Assembly: GCA_040397785.1 (NCBI GenBank)
Contig: JBBAVI010000005.1
Coordinates: 1 to 64,000 of the forward strand
Direction of reading: 5' to 3'
DNA from: M3007 sp040397785
Lineage (GTDB): Bacteria; Bacteroidota; Bacteroidia; Chitinophagales; Saprospiraceae
Length of the DNA stretch: 64,000 nucleotides
Shown here: in pieces, positions 14,475-25,768 of the stretch
How the letters are laid out: each line of letters begins with the position of its first letter
How positions within the stretch are numbered: the stretch's first letter is position 1
Made by a program: the position numbers and the translations under genes
The notes under the pieces: generated by a model
What the model was told of the DNA's origin: nothing
The model's input: only the letters and a program-made list of their open reading frames with translations
Database searches by the model: none

Positions 14475-16661
14475 TTACCGAATCAGGGTAACATTACCGC
14501 TTTTACGCTTGATTTTTCCAGTTAAAAATTTGATTTCAGCCAACCAGGTGTACACCCCGGCTACCCCTTCTTTTCCTTTCACCCGCCCATCCCAGGCTTC
14601 CACGCTGTCGTGTACGATGTTGCCCCAACGATCAAAAATTTGCAGAGAAATTACACGCTCTACGCCTTTTCCCGGGAAAATTTGAAATTGGTCGTTGATA
14701 CCCGAATCATTTACTAAAAAGATATTGGGGACATAAAATGCTATAGTTTGATCCACTTTTATTTCCCAATAAGCCGTTGCCGTGCATCCCAATGGGTCAA
14801 TGGCGCTTAGGGTAAACTGCGTGTTTTCGAGGGCAATTCCTTGGGCAAGCGGGCAATTGTTGCAGTTTAAGGATCCGTCGGGTATCCAATTGAGGATCAA
14901 CTGATCAATTGGATAGGTGGAAATGGCCTTAAGCAGGAAGGTATCCCCAATTTCCAGTAAATCCGTAGGACCTTCGATGCCTAAAGAAAAGGTCGGTGCT
15001 GGTAAAATACGCAAGTTATCCAATTCTTTTTCACATCCTTCCGCGTCGGTTACTTTTATGTTGTAGGTTCCGGCAGGCAGTTCGAACGTTGCCGCAGTGC
15101 CGGGTGTACCATTATTCAAAGCAATCAGATAAGGTGTTGTACCGCCTTCGATGCCCAGGAGTATTTTCCCAAGTCCGTTGGTGTTGCACGTTGCGTTGGT
15201 TATTTCCGTGTTTAAGCGCAGTTCGAGGGGTTGTACTATAATAAAGGTGTCGCTCAGCACACATTGGGCGCCGTATCGGATTTTGAGGGCATAAGTGCCC
15301 GCGGGCAATTGCGTTACAAGTGGTTGGTTGCCTAAGAGTTGGCCCGCTGCATCAAACCATTCAATGGAAAGCAACGAAATGTTGTTGGTAAAATTCAAAT
15401 CTACCATGCCGGTAGCTTCCCCAAAACAATTGGCCGGGCTTACGGTGGCTTGGTATTCGGGCGCGGTGTTAAACACCACGGATTGGGCAAGGCTTACACC
15501 ACAGGTGCCATCCGCATATGTCAATAAAACCGTATAATCGCCGGAATTGGCCGCTTGGTTGTCAATGATCAAAATAATGTCATTTGCATTGGGAAGGGCA
15601 ATGTTGTTGCGATACCATTGAATGCTTTCGAAGGACGCTACAAACTTAAATCGAAGGGCGATGGAGCTGTCGCATATCCCCCCTCCAAACAAGAGAATCT
15701 CTGCCTTTTTATAGATGCTCGTGTCACAAGCACAATCGGGATCATTCAGGTCAATCAGCCCGTCGCCATCATCGTCTTTGCCGTTTTTACAATCTTCTAT
15801 CGGACAAGATTCAATGGTAATTTCGGCGGTATAGGCACCGCATTCGTTTTGTGCGGTTACGGTGTAGGTACCCGCCGTGGTTACTTGAATACTGCTTGTA
15901 TTTGCGCCGGTAGACCAGATATATGTGTCAAAACCCGTTGATGCACTAATCGTGACGATCTGATTGTTGCATAGGGTGTCGCTGCTTGCGGTCAAGACAA
16001 GCGCCTGGCTGCTCCCGCTGTTCAGATCCTGGCAACAGGTAAGAGGCAGGCTGCAATCGAGGGTGTCGCACCAGCAGCCATACCGCGCTTTGATAAACCG
16101 CGCACTCCCATTAAACGTCGTATTGAAATAATCCAGCACTTGCAGGTAGGTATTATTGCCGCCGGTCGCATTGATTGTATTGCAGCCAGAACAGCCAATA
16201 ATACCGCCGTTGAAACCAATCAAATCTGTAAATCCGGGGAAAATCGTATCCAAATCTGTTGCAATTAAGGTCACAGCGGGTGTGTTTCTGATTTGCACCA
16301 TGGCATTGGGGTTAGGAAGCGGGTCAATTGTGGTAAGGGCAACCAGGCTGTCGCAGTGAAAATTACCCGTTCCATTGAACGCATTGTATCCGGCATAAAC
16401 AACCTCTGTCACATTGGCCGCATAAGGACCAAAAATACTGATGCGCGTAGGTTCATAGCTTGCAACGCCAATTTTCAGGTTGGGAATATCCTCGTCGATC
16501 AGGATGCGCAAATGGCCCCCGTCGTAATTGGAAAAAACCAGGACATTGCCATTGGGGTCGCAACTTTGCGCAGGTAGTACGGTTGACCAGATCCCTAAAA
16601 ACACGGATAGAAGGACCGGAAGCACGCGAAAACCAGGTGGTGTACTTGTAAAATGAGCCAT
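14475..16661 (-). CDS. T9SS type B cargo protein, secreted
   Basis: A 728-residue secreted protein started at the ATG at 16661 (the frame opens five codons earlier), giving a signal peptide that ends near LPAQS. The N-terminal third is cysteine-containing and of unknown fold; the middle has Ig-like or PKD-like strands (TYTVTAQNECGAYTAEITI) and an acidic, calcium-site-like stretch around KDDDGDGLIDLNDPDC. Several SprB-like turns follow (NATCNTNGLGKI). The C-terminus is a CHU_C type B sorting domain (VPNIFLVNDSGINDQFQIF, IFDRWGNIV, WDGRVKG, GVYTWLAEI). It is exported by the type IX system and displayed or released at the surface. The cysteine-attenuator promoter starts 125 bases beyond its 3' end, so the two are separate units. 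Confidence 0.85.
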   Translation of the reverse strand: MAHFTSTPPGFRVLPVLLSVFLGIWSTVLPAQSCDPNGNVLVFSNYDGGHLRILIDEDIPNLKIGVASYEPTRISIFGPYAANVTEVVYAGYNAFNGTGNFHCDSLVALTTIDPLPNPNAMVQIRNTPAVTLIATDLDTIFPGFTDLIGFNGGIIGCSGCNTINATGGNNTYLQVLDYFNTTFNGSARFIKARYGCWCDTLDCSLPLTCCQDLNSGSSQALVLTASSDTLCNNQIVTISASTGFDTYIWSTGANTSSIQVTTAGTYTVTAQNECGAYTAEITIESCPIEDCKNGKDDDGDGLIDLNDPDCACDTSIYKKAEILLFGGGICDSSIALRFKFVASFESIQWYRNNIALPNANDIILIIDNQAANSGDYTVLLTYADGTCGVSLAQSVVFNTAPEYQATVSPANCFGEATGMVDLNFTNNISLLSIEWFDAAGQLLGNQPLVTQLPAGTYALKIRYGAQCVLSDTFIIVQPLELRLNTEITNATCNTNGLGKILLGIEGGTTPYLIALNNGTPGTAATFELPAGTYNIKVTDAEGCEKELDNLRILPAPTFSLGIEGPTDLLEIGDTFLLKAISTYPIDQLILNWIPDGSLNCNNCPLAQGIALENTQFTLSAIDPLGCTATAYWEIKVDQTIAFYVPNIFLVNDSGINDQFQIFPGKGVERVISLQIFDRWGNIVHDSVEAWDGRVKGKEGVAGVYTWLAEIKFLTGKIKRKSGNVTLIR

Positions 16662-16882
16662 ACAGTGTAAAAACAAGTCTATTTTAAAACAAAGGTAGGG
16701 GGCGATGCAAGTACAGGGCGTTTAAATGTAGGGTCATGTAAAAAATTAACAGAAAAAATATGGTACAAGCCGCACTTAGGCGCATTTTGTTTTTCTTTGG
16801 TAAAAAAATATTCGCTTTAATTTCCGAAATCACACAAGCGCTGCAATACATTTACCGCAGCATCACTTACTAACATCGCACT

Positions 16883-18202
16883 ATGCAGCAAGAAATCCCG
16901 GTTGTCGTCGCAGAATTTAAAAAAAATGATCCGCGTGTAACAACGGGTTGGGCATTTTTCGATTGGGCCAACAGCGCCTACTCTTTGGTGATCACAGTTG
17001 CCATTTTTCCGGGGTATTTTTTGTCCATGACCAATGATTCTGTCTCAATTTTAGGGTACCGCATGTCGGACAGCACCTTGTACGCCTGGAGTATTTCCCT
17101 GGCCTACCTGATTATTGCAGCGGTTTCGCCCATTTTGTCGGGTATTGCCGATTATGGCGGGTATAAAAAGGCCTTTTTGCGCTTTTTCACCATGTTGGGT
17201 GCCTTGGCTTGTATGTCTTTGATTTTTTTTACCGGCATGAGTACGCTTTGGGTGGGGGTTACCGGATTTATCCTTGCAACGATTGGTTTTGCGGGTGGGA
17301 TGGTATTTTACAATGCTTTTTTGCCCATTATTGCTACGGAGGACCGCTATGATGCCCTGAGTGCGAAGGGTTACAGTTATGGATTTATTGGGAGCATTAT
17401 ATTGTTGGTGGCCAACTTAGTGGTGATCATGAATTTCGGCTGGTTTGGTTTTCCGGATGGTTTGCGGGCAGTGCCCACGGCTTTTGTGATGGTGGGTTTG
17501 TGGTGGATTGGTTTTTCTCAGATTCCATTGAAGCGCCTTCCTGCTGATCAGCACCTGCATACGGACGAAAATTTGATGAAAAAAGGGTATCAGGAATTGC
17601 GCAAAGCCATGCGTACCTTAAATGCCGATTTTAATGCAAAAGCCTACCTGATTTCTTTTTTCTGTTTCAATGCGGGCGTGCAGGCGGTGTTGTTGTTGGC
17701 CTCTACCTTTGCCGAAAAAGTGCTGGGTTTTGAAACCACGGGCCTGATCGGTTTGATTTTGATTTTACAAATTGTGGCCATCGGCGGGGCATATGCTGCT
17801 TCCTGGTTGTCGAAGCGCAAGGGCAATAAATTTTCCCTGATGTCTATGTTGTGGGTGTGGACAGTGGTGTGCGTGGTCGGTTATTTTGTGAAAACGGGCC
17901 TCGATTTTTACTTCCTGGCAGCCGCGGTCGGGGTAGTGATGGGCGGCGCACAATCGCTGGCGCGCGCTACATACGCGAAGTTTTTACCAGAAAATACGCC
18001 GGATACGGCTTCTTTTTTCAGTTTTTACGATGTGATGGACAAACTTTCTACCGTAGCAGGCACTTTTCTGTTTGGGGTGGTAGAGCAACTCACGGGCAAT
18101 ATGCGGTACAGCGTTTTATCTTTGTCTGTGTTTTTTGTAATCAGCATCGTTGTCATGTTGATGGTGCGGGTAAAAAGAATGGAAACGGTACCAACCCTTT
18201 AA
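16883..18202 (+). CDS. MFS transporter, UMF1 (Atg22-like) family
   Basis: A 439-residue inner membrane protein with about 12 hydrophobic segments. The start GWAFFDWANSAYSLVITVAIFP is the hallmark of the UMF1/Atg22 branch of the major facilitator superfamily, and SGIADYGGYKK is its form of the loop between helices 2 and 3. Yeast Atg22 exports amino acids from the vacuole; bacterial substrates are not known. It precedes the acyl-CoA ligase gene by only 9 bases, so the two are probably co-transcribed. Start is the ATG at 16883, preceded by 220 bases of AT-rich intergenic sequence in which no good promoter was found. Confidence 0.85.
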   Translation: MQQEIPVVVAEFKKNDPRVTTGWAFFDWANSAYSLVITVAIFPGYFLSMTNDSVSILGYRMSDSTLYAWSISLAYLIIAAVSPILSGIADYGGYKKAFLRFFTMLGALACMSLIFFTGMSTLWVGVTGFILATIGFAGGMVFYNAFLPIIATEDRYDALSAKGYSYGFIGSIILLVANLVVIMNFGWFGFPDGLRAVPTAFVMVGLWWIGFSQIPLKRLPADQHLHTDENLMKKGYQELRKAMRTLNADFNAKAYLISFFCFNAGVQAVLLLASTFAEKVLGFETTGLIGLILILQIVAIGGAYAASWLSKRKGNKFSLMSMLWVWTVVCVVGYFVKTGLDFYFLAAAVGVVMGGAQSLARATYAKFLPENTPDTASFFSFYDVMDKLSTVAGTFLFGVVEQLTGNMRYSVLSLSVFFVISIVVMLMVRVKRMETVPTL

Positions 18203-18211
18203 ATTTTTACC

Positions 18212-19996
18212 ATGGACTTCACCCGGCTTTTCGATATCCTGGAATATCAACGGCATCGGTACCCGCAAAAGGTGGCCGCAGCCGGGCAGTCGACCGACGG
18301 TGGTTGGGTACACTGGAGCACCGCCGAACTATTGACCGCCCGCGACCAACTGAGCATAGGTTTGTTGGCCTTGGGCATCCGAAAAGGCGACCGGTTCGGC
18401 ATGCTTGCCCATTGTGGAAGCCCCAAATGGATCATTGCCGACTTAGCCATGTTGCAAATTGGCGTAGTGCCGGTACCCATCCACGCTACGGCGCGGCCCG
18501 ACGAAATCGCTTTTATAGTACAGGATGCAGCGTTGGTTGGTTGCTTTGTAAGCAATGCTGACATGCTGGATAAAATCATTAAAGCAGGAACCGCGCTCGA
18601 TTTTATCATTGGTTTTGAACGGATTGCAGGCACCCAAGCTTGGGAGGAGGTATTGCATCCGCCCAGTCCGCAGGATTTGGAAAAACTGCAATACCATCGT
18701 TCCGGGATACGCGAAAACGATTTGGCCACCCTGCTTTACACCTCTGGCGCAACAGGTATGCCCAAAGGCGTGATGTTGAGCCATGCCAATATTGTCAGTA
18801 ATATAAAATCGGTGTTGGCCATCGTGCCAGTCGGTCCACACACGCATGCCTTGAGTTTTTTGCCGCTCAGCCATATTTTGGAGCGCATGGTGCTTTATGT
18901 GTATCAATCAGCCGGGGTGCCAATCTGGTTTGCCGAATCGATGGAAACCTTGCCAAGAACATTTCAAACGGTGCGGCCCCACTTCTTTACAGCCGTTCCG
19001 CGCGTGCTCGAGCGTACGTACGAGCGCCTGCTGGAAGAACAACGCAGGGCAGGTCCGATCAAACGAAAAATACTGAATTGGGCTATTTCCCTGGGCGAGC
19101 GTTATCCTTATTCGGGCGGACAAGCCATGCCACCGCTGTATTATCTGAAACGTTTGGTGGCGGATGTGTTGGTATATCGGCATTGGCGGAAGCGCTTAGG
19201 CGGCCGCGTGGTAGCCATTGCGGTGGGGGCTGCAGCGTTGCGGCCCAATTTGGGTCGACTTTTTTCGGCAGCAGGTATCGACGTGCGGGAAGGATATGGA
19301 CTTACCGAAACCAGTCCGGTGATTGCGTTCAACCGATTTGAGCCGGGTGGTGTGCGTTTTGGCACCGTGGGCATTCCGGCGCCGGGCGTGGAGGTGCGCA
19401 TCGCCGAGCCCGACGAAGTAGGGGCTGGTGAAATACAGGTAAAAGGACTCAATGTAATGTTGGGATATTGGAATCAACCAGCAGAAACGGCAGCGCGTTT
19501 TACAGCAGATGGTTGGTTTAAAACCGGCGATTTGGGGCATTTTGAACACAAACGTTTTCTGAAAATAAGCGGCCGTATCAGTGAAGTTTTCAAAACCACC
19601 ACCGGCAAATTTGTCGCCCCGGCTTTTGTGGAACAACAACTCAACCAGTCGCCGCTGATTAGCCAAAGTATTGCCCTGGGGCTCAACCAGCCTTTTGTAG
19701 CCGCCCTGCTTGTACCCGATTTTGCTGCGCTGGAACTTTGGTGCCAGGAAAACAAGGTGCATTGGACTTCCCCGCAATACATGGTGCTCAATCCCAAAGT
19801 AGAAAAGTTGTACCAACAAGTAATTGATCAAATTAACGCGGAAAGTCTCGGTACCGTAGACATGGTGCGCAAATTCCGCTTGCTACACGAGCCCTGGTCG
19901 GCCGAAAACGGGCTGCTTACGCCAACTTTAAAATTGCGGCGGGCGGTGTTGTTTAGGCAGTATCAGGATGAAATATCGGATTTGTATGCTCCTTAG
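18212..19996 (+). CDS. Long-chain fatty-acid-CoA ligase (AMP-forming)
   Basis: A 594-residue member of the ANL adenylating superfamily that activates a fatty acid to acyl-AMP and then to acyl-CoA. The AMP-binding motif TSGATGMPKGVMLSH lies near residue 180, the motif GYGLTETSPV near 355, the ribose-binding Asp in WFKTGDLGHFE near 435, and the C-terminal region holding the catalytic lysine is TPTLKLRR near 580. Length and the TETSPV motif fit the FadD15/FAA1-like bacterial long-chain group. Start is the ATG at 18212, close behind the transporter stop. The chain length used cannot be read. Confidence 0.88.
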   Translation: MDFTRLFDILEYQRHRYPQKVAAAGQSTDGGWVHWSTAELLTARDQLSIGLLALGIRKGDRFGMLAHCGSPKWIIADLAMLQIGVVPVPIHATARPDEIAFIVQDAALVGCFVSNADMLDKIIKAGTALDFIIGFERIAGTQAWEEVLHPPSPQDLEKLQYHRSGIRENDLATLLYTSGATGMPKGVMLSHANIVSNIKSVLAIVPVGPHTHALSFLPLSHILERMVLYVYQSAGVPIWFAESMETLPRTFQTVRPHFFTAVPRVLERTYERLLEEQRRAGPIKRKILNWAISLGERYPYSGGQAMPPLYYLKRLVADVLVYRHWRKRLGGRVVAIAVGAAALRPNLGRLFSAAGIDVREGYGLTETSPVIAFNRFEPGGVRFGTVGIPAPGVEVRIAEPDEVGAGEIQVKGLNVMLGYWNQPAETAARFTADGWFKTGDLGHFEHKRFLKISGRISEVFKTTTGKFVAPAFVEQQLNQSPLISQSIALGLNQPFVAALLVPDFAALELWCQENKVHWTSPQYMVLNPKVEKLYQQVIDQINAESLGTVDMVRKFRLLHEPWSAENGLLTPTLKLRRAVLFRQYQDEISDLYAP

Positions 19997-20012
19997 CACG
20001 CAATACGCCTTT

Positions 20013-21606
20013 TTACTCCAAAATAACTTTACCCACCACCATTTTATCCGCCCCTTCCGGCAGCAGCCGAATATGATACAGGCCCGCCGGAAAGCCCGAC
20101 AAATCAACCTGCTGGGCAGCAGTTTTCGTTTGTAACACACACTGTCCCAGGGCATTGTACACCGATACAAAAAACGACCCTTCCGCCGCCCCGCTCCAGG
20201 ACACCACGCCCGAACTCGGATTTGGAAAAAATACCCGTTCCTCGTGCGCAGGTATGGGCGCATCCGTTGCCGTGGTAGTGACCCACACCGTTTTACATTT
20301 GGTATCCGAGCCATTGGCGTTGCTTACCGTGAGGCACACCGGGTAAGGCCCCGGCGTATCATACACATGCTGCGGATTGCGGTCGGTACTTGTGGCGCCA
20401 TCGCCGAAGGTCCAGTACCATTGCGTGGGTTCGTACCAGGATACCGAGGTAAAATCCACCGTAAGCACCGCGGGCCGTTCGTACCGCCAGCCAGCCAGGG
20501 GAACATTGTTGATGCCCAGGGTATCGCAAGCCGAGCCATCGATGGGGCCCAGCCTGAAATTGGGGAAATGGGGAATGTTTTTATAAGCGTAATCAAAAGA
20601 AAAGGCCTTTTGCTGACCGGCACAGGCGATACCTGCCCGCTCCGGGTGGTTGATGCGGTTCATGCAGGTGGTGCCATTGCCAGGGCGGCTGTAAATGACA
20701 CCGTCAGGGCCAAGTTCCATCCATAAAAAGTTGGAATTTAAAAAACAGTAATTCTCTGAATCATACTGTAAAACCAACTGCCGAGATGCTTCCAAATCTG
20801 GTGCCTGCATATCTATTTGATATATTTTCGAACTGCATCCCATATAAAGAAATCGTCCATCAGCAGACCAGGCAAGCCCGGCATAATTATTCACTTGTGT
20901 TCCATCCTGTATATGAGGTATTGAAACGGGATTTGACAAAATACCGGAACAACGGTCAAAATCGAACAGATGTAATCCGTTTTTGCAATCAAAACGGGCA
21001 AACTTAGAACCATCCGGGGAAAAACACATTTCACCTGCTGTTTCATAATGCAAACTATCGCCTATTATTTGCTCTTTTAAAGAAATACCTTTAATGCCTA
21101 AGGACGTTATAAAATATTTATTTGAATACAGTTTTGCTCCAATTATCCACCAATCACGCCCATTTGCGTGCTTGACAGCATGTAATCCATCACTGGAAAT
21201 AGTATCCAACTTTAAAGTATCATTTTTTGAGATCATTTTTCCAAGTCCATTATTAAATTCTATATCAACTTCTGAGTGTAATAGTCCATAAATTAAAGCA
21301 TAGCCGTCAATAATACTGATCGGATTGTGAAATAAATGATACCTGGATTTTAACATCGGATCTGGCAAAATCATGGTATTTTGTGGGAAATTATACCCTA
21401 GATTGTTTGTGCATCTTACATCATAAAGTTTTCCTGGATTTAATTCTTCGCTATTAGGAATTGTTTGGCCATCGAATTTTTCTATATAACATCCATTTGT
21501 ATATATCAGTAAGTTTCCCAAAGAATCGCAGATAGAGGCATTTGAATCTAAAATTTCCATGGGCTTTTTTTTATATACTACTTCTAATGAATCATTAAAA
21601 TAGAAA
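20013..21606 (-). CDS. T9SS type A cargo with PKD domain, 5' part lost in the gap
   Basis: About 531 residues are visible; the start lies in or beyond the 100-N gap. The known part has WD40-like blades (CFSPDGSKFARFD, GLAWSADGRFLYMG, WMELGPDGVIYSR) that would form a beta-propeller, then a PKD domain (YWTFGDGATSTDRNPQHVYDTPG) and a type A sorting domain (FFPNPSSGVVSW, VYNALGQCVL, FPAGLYHIRL) of the type IX system. Proteins of this shape are secreted Bacteroidota proteins of unknown substrate. Its 3' end converges with the acyl-CoA ligase with 16 bases between the stops. The 5' truncation is due to the assembly, not evidence for a pseudogene. Confidence 0.85.
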
Positions 21607-21706
21607 NNNNNNNNNNNNNNNNNNNNNNNNNNNNNNNNNNNNNNNNNNNNNNNNNNNNNNNNNNNNNNNNNNNNNNNNNNNNNNNNNNNNNNNNNNNNNN
21701 NNNNNN
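21607..21706. other. Scaffold gap of 100 N
   Basis: Exactly 100 unknown bases, the usual placeholder for a join of unknown true length. The gap removes the last codons of the beta-helix protein gene and the first part of the PKD protein gene. Confidence 0.99.
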
Positions 21707-24700
21707 TGTACGCCTTGCGTAACGATCTGAAGCACATACATTCCTTCGGGTACATTTTGTATATTCAAAAAGGCATTACTGCTTTGCTTTTCGAGTATCA
21801 ATTGACCCAGTGCATTAATCAAACGAATAGTACAGATTTCGTTCCCAGCGAAAGGTGTCCAATTCAACTGCCCGGAAGCAGGGTTGGGGAATACTACAAA
21901 GTTGCTGGCTTCGGAGGAAAGTGCTTGTTCGGGGTTGTGCCGATCATTGGCATTTTGGCACAATTGGATGTCATCATATTGTACACCTGTGAAATGTTGC
22001 ACCAGGGCGCGTGCTTCGTACACGGCATCGCCACCTGCCAGTGGACATTGATTTGCTACGGTTTGGAGCGTTGCAATTTCAGCATCCGTGATTTGATCCG
22101 TGGTCATCAAGTTGAACACGATATTATTGACGGTTTTGTGGTTGGTTGCTGGTTGCTGGTCGGGCGTTACGGCATTGTTGAGTTGCCGCAGGTTTTGTAT
22201 TTGCAATTGGCGTGCTGTGCGTATAGCACTTACATAGTTCACATACTGATTTTGCTGATTTGCAAGCTGTTGTGCTTGTGCGTCGTATTGCTGATCGTTA
22301 ATTTGGGCCCCACTTAATTTCAAGCTATCCAGTTCAAAAATACTGCGTGCCTGTTGTTGCAGGGTGGTACGGTAGGCATCTATATTGCTTGATTGGCTGG
22401 CGGATAAATCGTACAAGGCTGCACGTTGCTCAGCAATATAGGCGAGTTGTCCCACAGGCTGGTTGATATTGGCCGTTTTGAAGGCGGTGTACGCCGATGA
22501 ATAGGCCTCCAGTGCAGGCTTTCGCAACAATCGACGATATAAGCGGTACTTTCCTTTCCACTTCGTTTCGGTATCGTATCCGTCGGTTGGCAAGGTATTG
22601 GAGACAATGGCCGCATCCAGTTCGGAGGGAAGATCGCCTTCCGAGCGCGTGGGGGGTATCAGGTTGCCTCCGGCGCATTGATCAATTCCACACATAAACG
22701 TGTTACCATTGGCCGGTAAATCTGTAAACCAAATTTCTGATGGGTCAACAATTGGATAATAATTCGAATTGGCGATGCCATCAACAATAAATTGAGAAAA
22801 AGGAATAATTGGCAGGCTCCCCTTATGCACGCCTCCAAAGTTCCCGTTATTTCCGCTGTATTGAGACAAATCCCATAAATTACCTTCATGCCTCTGAACG
22901 CCTATATACACATTGCTTTGGTTATCGTCACCGAGCCGCAGGCCTACGTTATGGGTATTGATCTGGTTGCCGGAAACAAACGAGAAGTCTGCCATGTCAT
23001 AGAATTGCAGCCCAACTTCTGTGTTATCTATGCAATTGCACATCACAACATTGGTAAAGCCGCTTTCGCTGTATATCGCGGCGGATTTATTGAAACCGGC
23101 TCCGGTTATTTTGCTGGTGTAAATGCCCGTATTGGCGTGATCGGATGCCAAAATGCCTTTGAAGGCTAAGTTTGCATCGAGGTTTTCAATTTTATTGCCT
23201 TCTAAATAACCCCATTTGCCGCTCAGGTAAGCGATACCCGTTCCGCCATACATTTTAATCGGGTTGTTGGTTACGCGCCAGCCATATTTGCCCGTGCCCA
23301 TTTCTTCAATTCGGATACCGGTTGAAGTGGTAGTACTAACGGCTGCATTTTCTACGGTGATCGAATTTTTGGAAATCATGCTTCCGGTGCGTAAGGGTTC
23401 ATTGAAAAATGCTTCAATACCAGTGCGCGATGCATTGATGGTGTTGTTTTCCATCACAATATCGCGGTTTTGACTGTTTTCCCAAAGGATGCCTGTTTCT
23501 GCTTTTTCAATCGTTACTTTTTTAATACTACCAGCGTATCCGGTAAGGTTGATGGGCTTTTTGCAATTCGTGAAAGTCATGCTGGTCCAGGGTTCGTTAA
23601 TACGCACAAAACTAACATTGCCCGGGCTGGCAAGTTTAATACCATATCCTAAGTTGGGATAAGGATTTCCAGTGCCATCAATATTCGTAAATACCATGTT
23701 GTGGAAATTGCCAGTAACGTTATTTCCAACAATACCATTGCAAAGTCCCGAAAAAGTGGCATTATTGCTGTTGCCGCCCCAAAGATTCAGGTTGTTGTAA
23801 TTGTTGGCGTAAATTCCGCAATACCCTTTGTTCCCAACTGTTTCGGGCATGCCTGGATAGGCAATATTCAAAGTACCCGTGTTCGAAAAACGCACATTCG
23901 AAAAAGCCCCGAACTTCACACTGCCGGGTTCACCCATATCCAGGTTAAGGCCAATGTAATTGTTTTCAAAATCGCAATTTTTGAAGGCCAGTTTTGCATT
24001 GGGGGCAGCCTTTACGCCAAAGCGGCTGTTTTTGAAAAACACTTTTTGCGCCTTTAGTGAGCCGTTACCTTCCACATAAATACCATCCGATAGCTCGCTA
24101 CAAACGCTTGTGAAAATTACATTTTCGGGTTTAAATCCTGCCCCGGGTGCTACTACAATTTTGGCACCTGGGCTTAGTTTGAATGTGTAAAAGAAATCAT
24201 CATTTAATATTGAGCCATATTCTGTTAGCCCTTGGATCGTAAAAACAGGAGGAGTTGTTGAGTTTTCCTCCGGAATTAGTAAAATATTATCAACTAAAAC
24301 ACCCGAAAAAGATTGATTACCTCGGAGAATCCGATATTGTTTATTCGTCCATATTGCCGTACCGAGGATTGTCGAATTTACTACCCCACCAAGATTGTTA
24401 TTACTTTCGTCACACAATACTCCATTGGCGCCATACGCATTTACGTAAACTTTATTTACAGTCCAGAGTTTACCTGCTTCAGGTGTGTATGTCCCAACTG
24501 CTCCTGGTGTAAACAAAAAACGTACATCTGTTTCGGTTGTATTTACATTCTGAATATCGAATGTAAAACGCCTAATGTAGTTACCTTGATCAAAGATACC
24601 AGCACTTGTTCCAACCAATGACCAATTAGATGGGATATCAACAGGTTCTGGAATTAAATCATTCGTTAAATCTTCTTGTGAAAACGCAATTGTTCCGAAT

Positions 24701-24969
24701 GCTCCAACAAGAAACTCAATGGTCACGCGTCCAGTAACAGGGCAGTTAATCTGTGAATTTATCTTAACTGTACCTTCAATTAATAACCCACCTTCGCAAA
24801 GTGGGTCCAATTCAACACCGTTGCCATACGTAAGGGTGAAATTTCCTCCGATAAGGCAACATTTTTCAATTTGAGAAAAACCGCTTTGACTCAAAATGAA
24901 GAGTAAAAGAAAAAGTAGTGTGTTTTTTAATCGACTACTTGAATGTTTTGTTTTTTGAAAATGACTCAT
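21707..24969 (-). CDS. T9SS type A cargo, right-handed beta-helix protein, 3' end in gap
   Basis: About 1,087 residues are visible from the ATG at 24969. A signal peptide (about 1-32, ending GFSQ) precedes a beta-sandwich region, then a parallel beta-helix of many short turns between about residues 270 and 720 (FKNCDFENNYIGLNLD, GIYANNYNNLNLWGG and similar), then a helical Gln- and Ala-rich region (about 800-960) and a type A sorting domain (VVFPNPASGQLNW, INALGQLILEK, PEGMYVLQIV) that breaks off in the gap, probably only about ten codons from its stop. Beta-helix proteins of this kind are often polysaccharide-binding or -cleaving, but no lyase motif is visible. Confidence 0.85.
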
Positions 24970-25231
24970 TTTTTAAATTGTTTTTGGTAAATGAACGTTG
25001 ATCTTAATTTCGATATAAAATTCGGAACAATTCATCATTTTCAAATACCACGTTTTTTTAAAAGTCAGGTTTCCAATATATTGTTATTTAATGCAAAGCA
25101 TTGGTTTTCAATAGGATAAATACAGGAAAAGTCAGAAGGCTACGTGTTTTTTGGGTTTAATCCTTCATATTTGCTTAACATAGAAGATTTTTTTATCACA
25201 CTAAAAAAGGTCATAAAGGCTATTGTTTCCG
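24970..25231. other. AT-rich intergenic region, no gene seen
   Basis: The 262 bases between the beta-helix gene start and the DinB-like stop are AT-rich. I see no ORF of note, tRNA or consensus promoter. A weak AT-rich hairpin lies at about 25160-25190. Confidence 0.6.
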
Positions 25232-25747
25232 CTAAACGCCATACCGTTCCCGCAAAATTTCCTCATGGTGCAACTGATGCCCCACAATCACCCAAAACAT
25301 CGTCCGAACCGAAACCTGCCAATTGCTGGCGGTGCCCATCATTTTCGATTGTTCTTCGGTGCATTGGCTCGCCAAAAACAGGGTGTTATCGCGCACGGCC
25401 TTCCATTCTTTGAGCAAATCCTTGATGCTGCGCTGTGAAACATCGGCGTGTTCCATCCAGAAATCCTGATTAAAACCGGGCTGTGGCGCTTTGTCGCCCC
25501 GCATAAACCACAATGCCCGAAACGCGAACACCCGCTCGGTATCAATCATATGGATCAACATTTCCTTGATGCTCCATTTACCTTCCGCATAGCGATAATC
25601 GCCCATTTCTTCCGGCAATTTCAGCAGTTGAGCCTGTAATTCCTTGAATGTTTTTTTCAACAAACCAGTTAAACTGCCCCGGGCGGGCAATTTGCGCAGG
25701 TAGTTTTCATGAAAAGGGGCGTATTCGCCTTTTTTAGGTCGTTTCAT
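25232..25747 (-). CDS. DinB family protein
   Basis: A 171-residue protein of the DinB/YfiT four-helix-bundle superfamily, whose members bind a metal through three histidines and act as thiol-dependent transferases or have unknown roles. Visible signals are the KWSIKEMLIHMIDTERVFAFRAL helix with His and Asp, the FWMEHAD stretch, and the C-terminal GHQLHHEEILRERYG helix with the third histidine set. This arrangement matches the Bacteroidota DinB proteins. It ends in an ORF that lies 21 bases downstream of the purD stop, so purD and this gene are likely co-transcribed. Confidence 0.85.
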   Translation of the reverse strand: MKRPKKGEYAPFHENYLRKLPARGSLTGLLKKTFKELQAQLLKLPEEMGDYRYAEGKWSIKEMLIHMIDTERVFAFRALWFMRGDKAPQPGFNQDFWMEHADVSQRSIKDLLKEWKAVRDNTLFLASQCTEEQSKMMGTASNWQVSVRTMFWVIVGHQLHHEEILRERYGV

Positions 25748-25768
25748 ATACGATCATTCGAAAAGATA

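Noticed and set aside
25155..25195. AT-rich hairpin followed by T on the plus strand
   Set aside because: The stem has a bulge and is nearly all A/T, and no plus-strand gene ends upstream of it.
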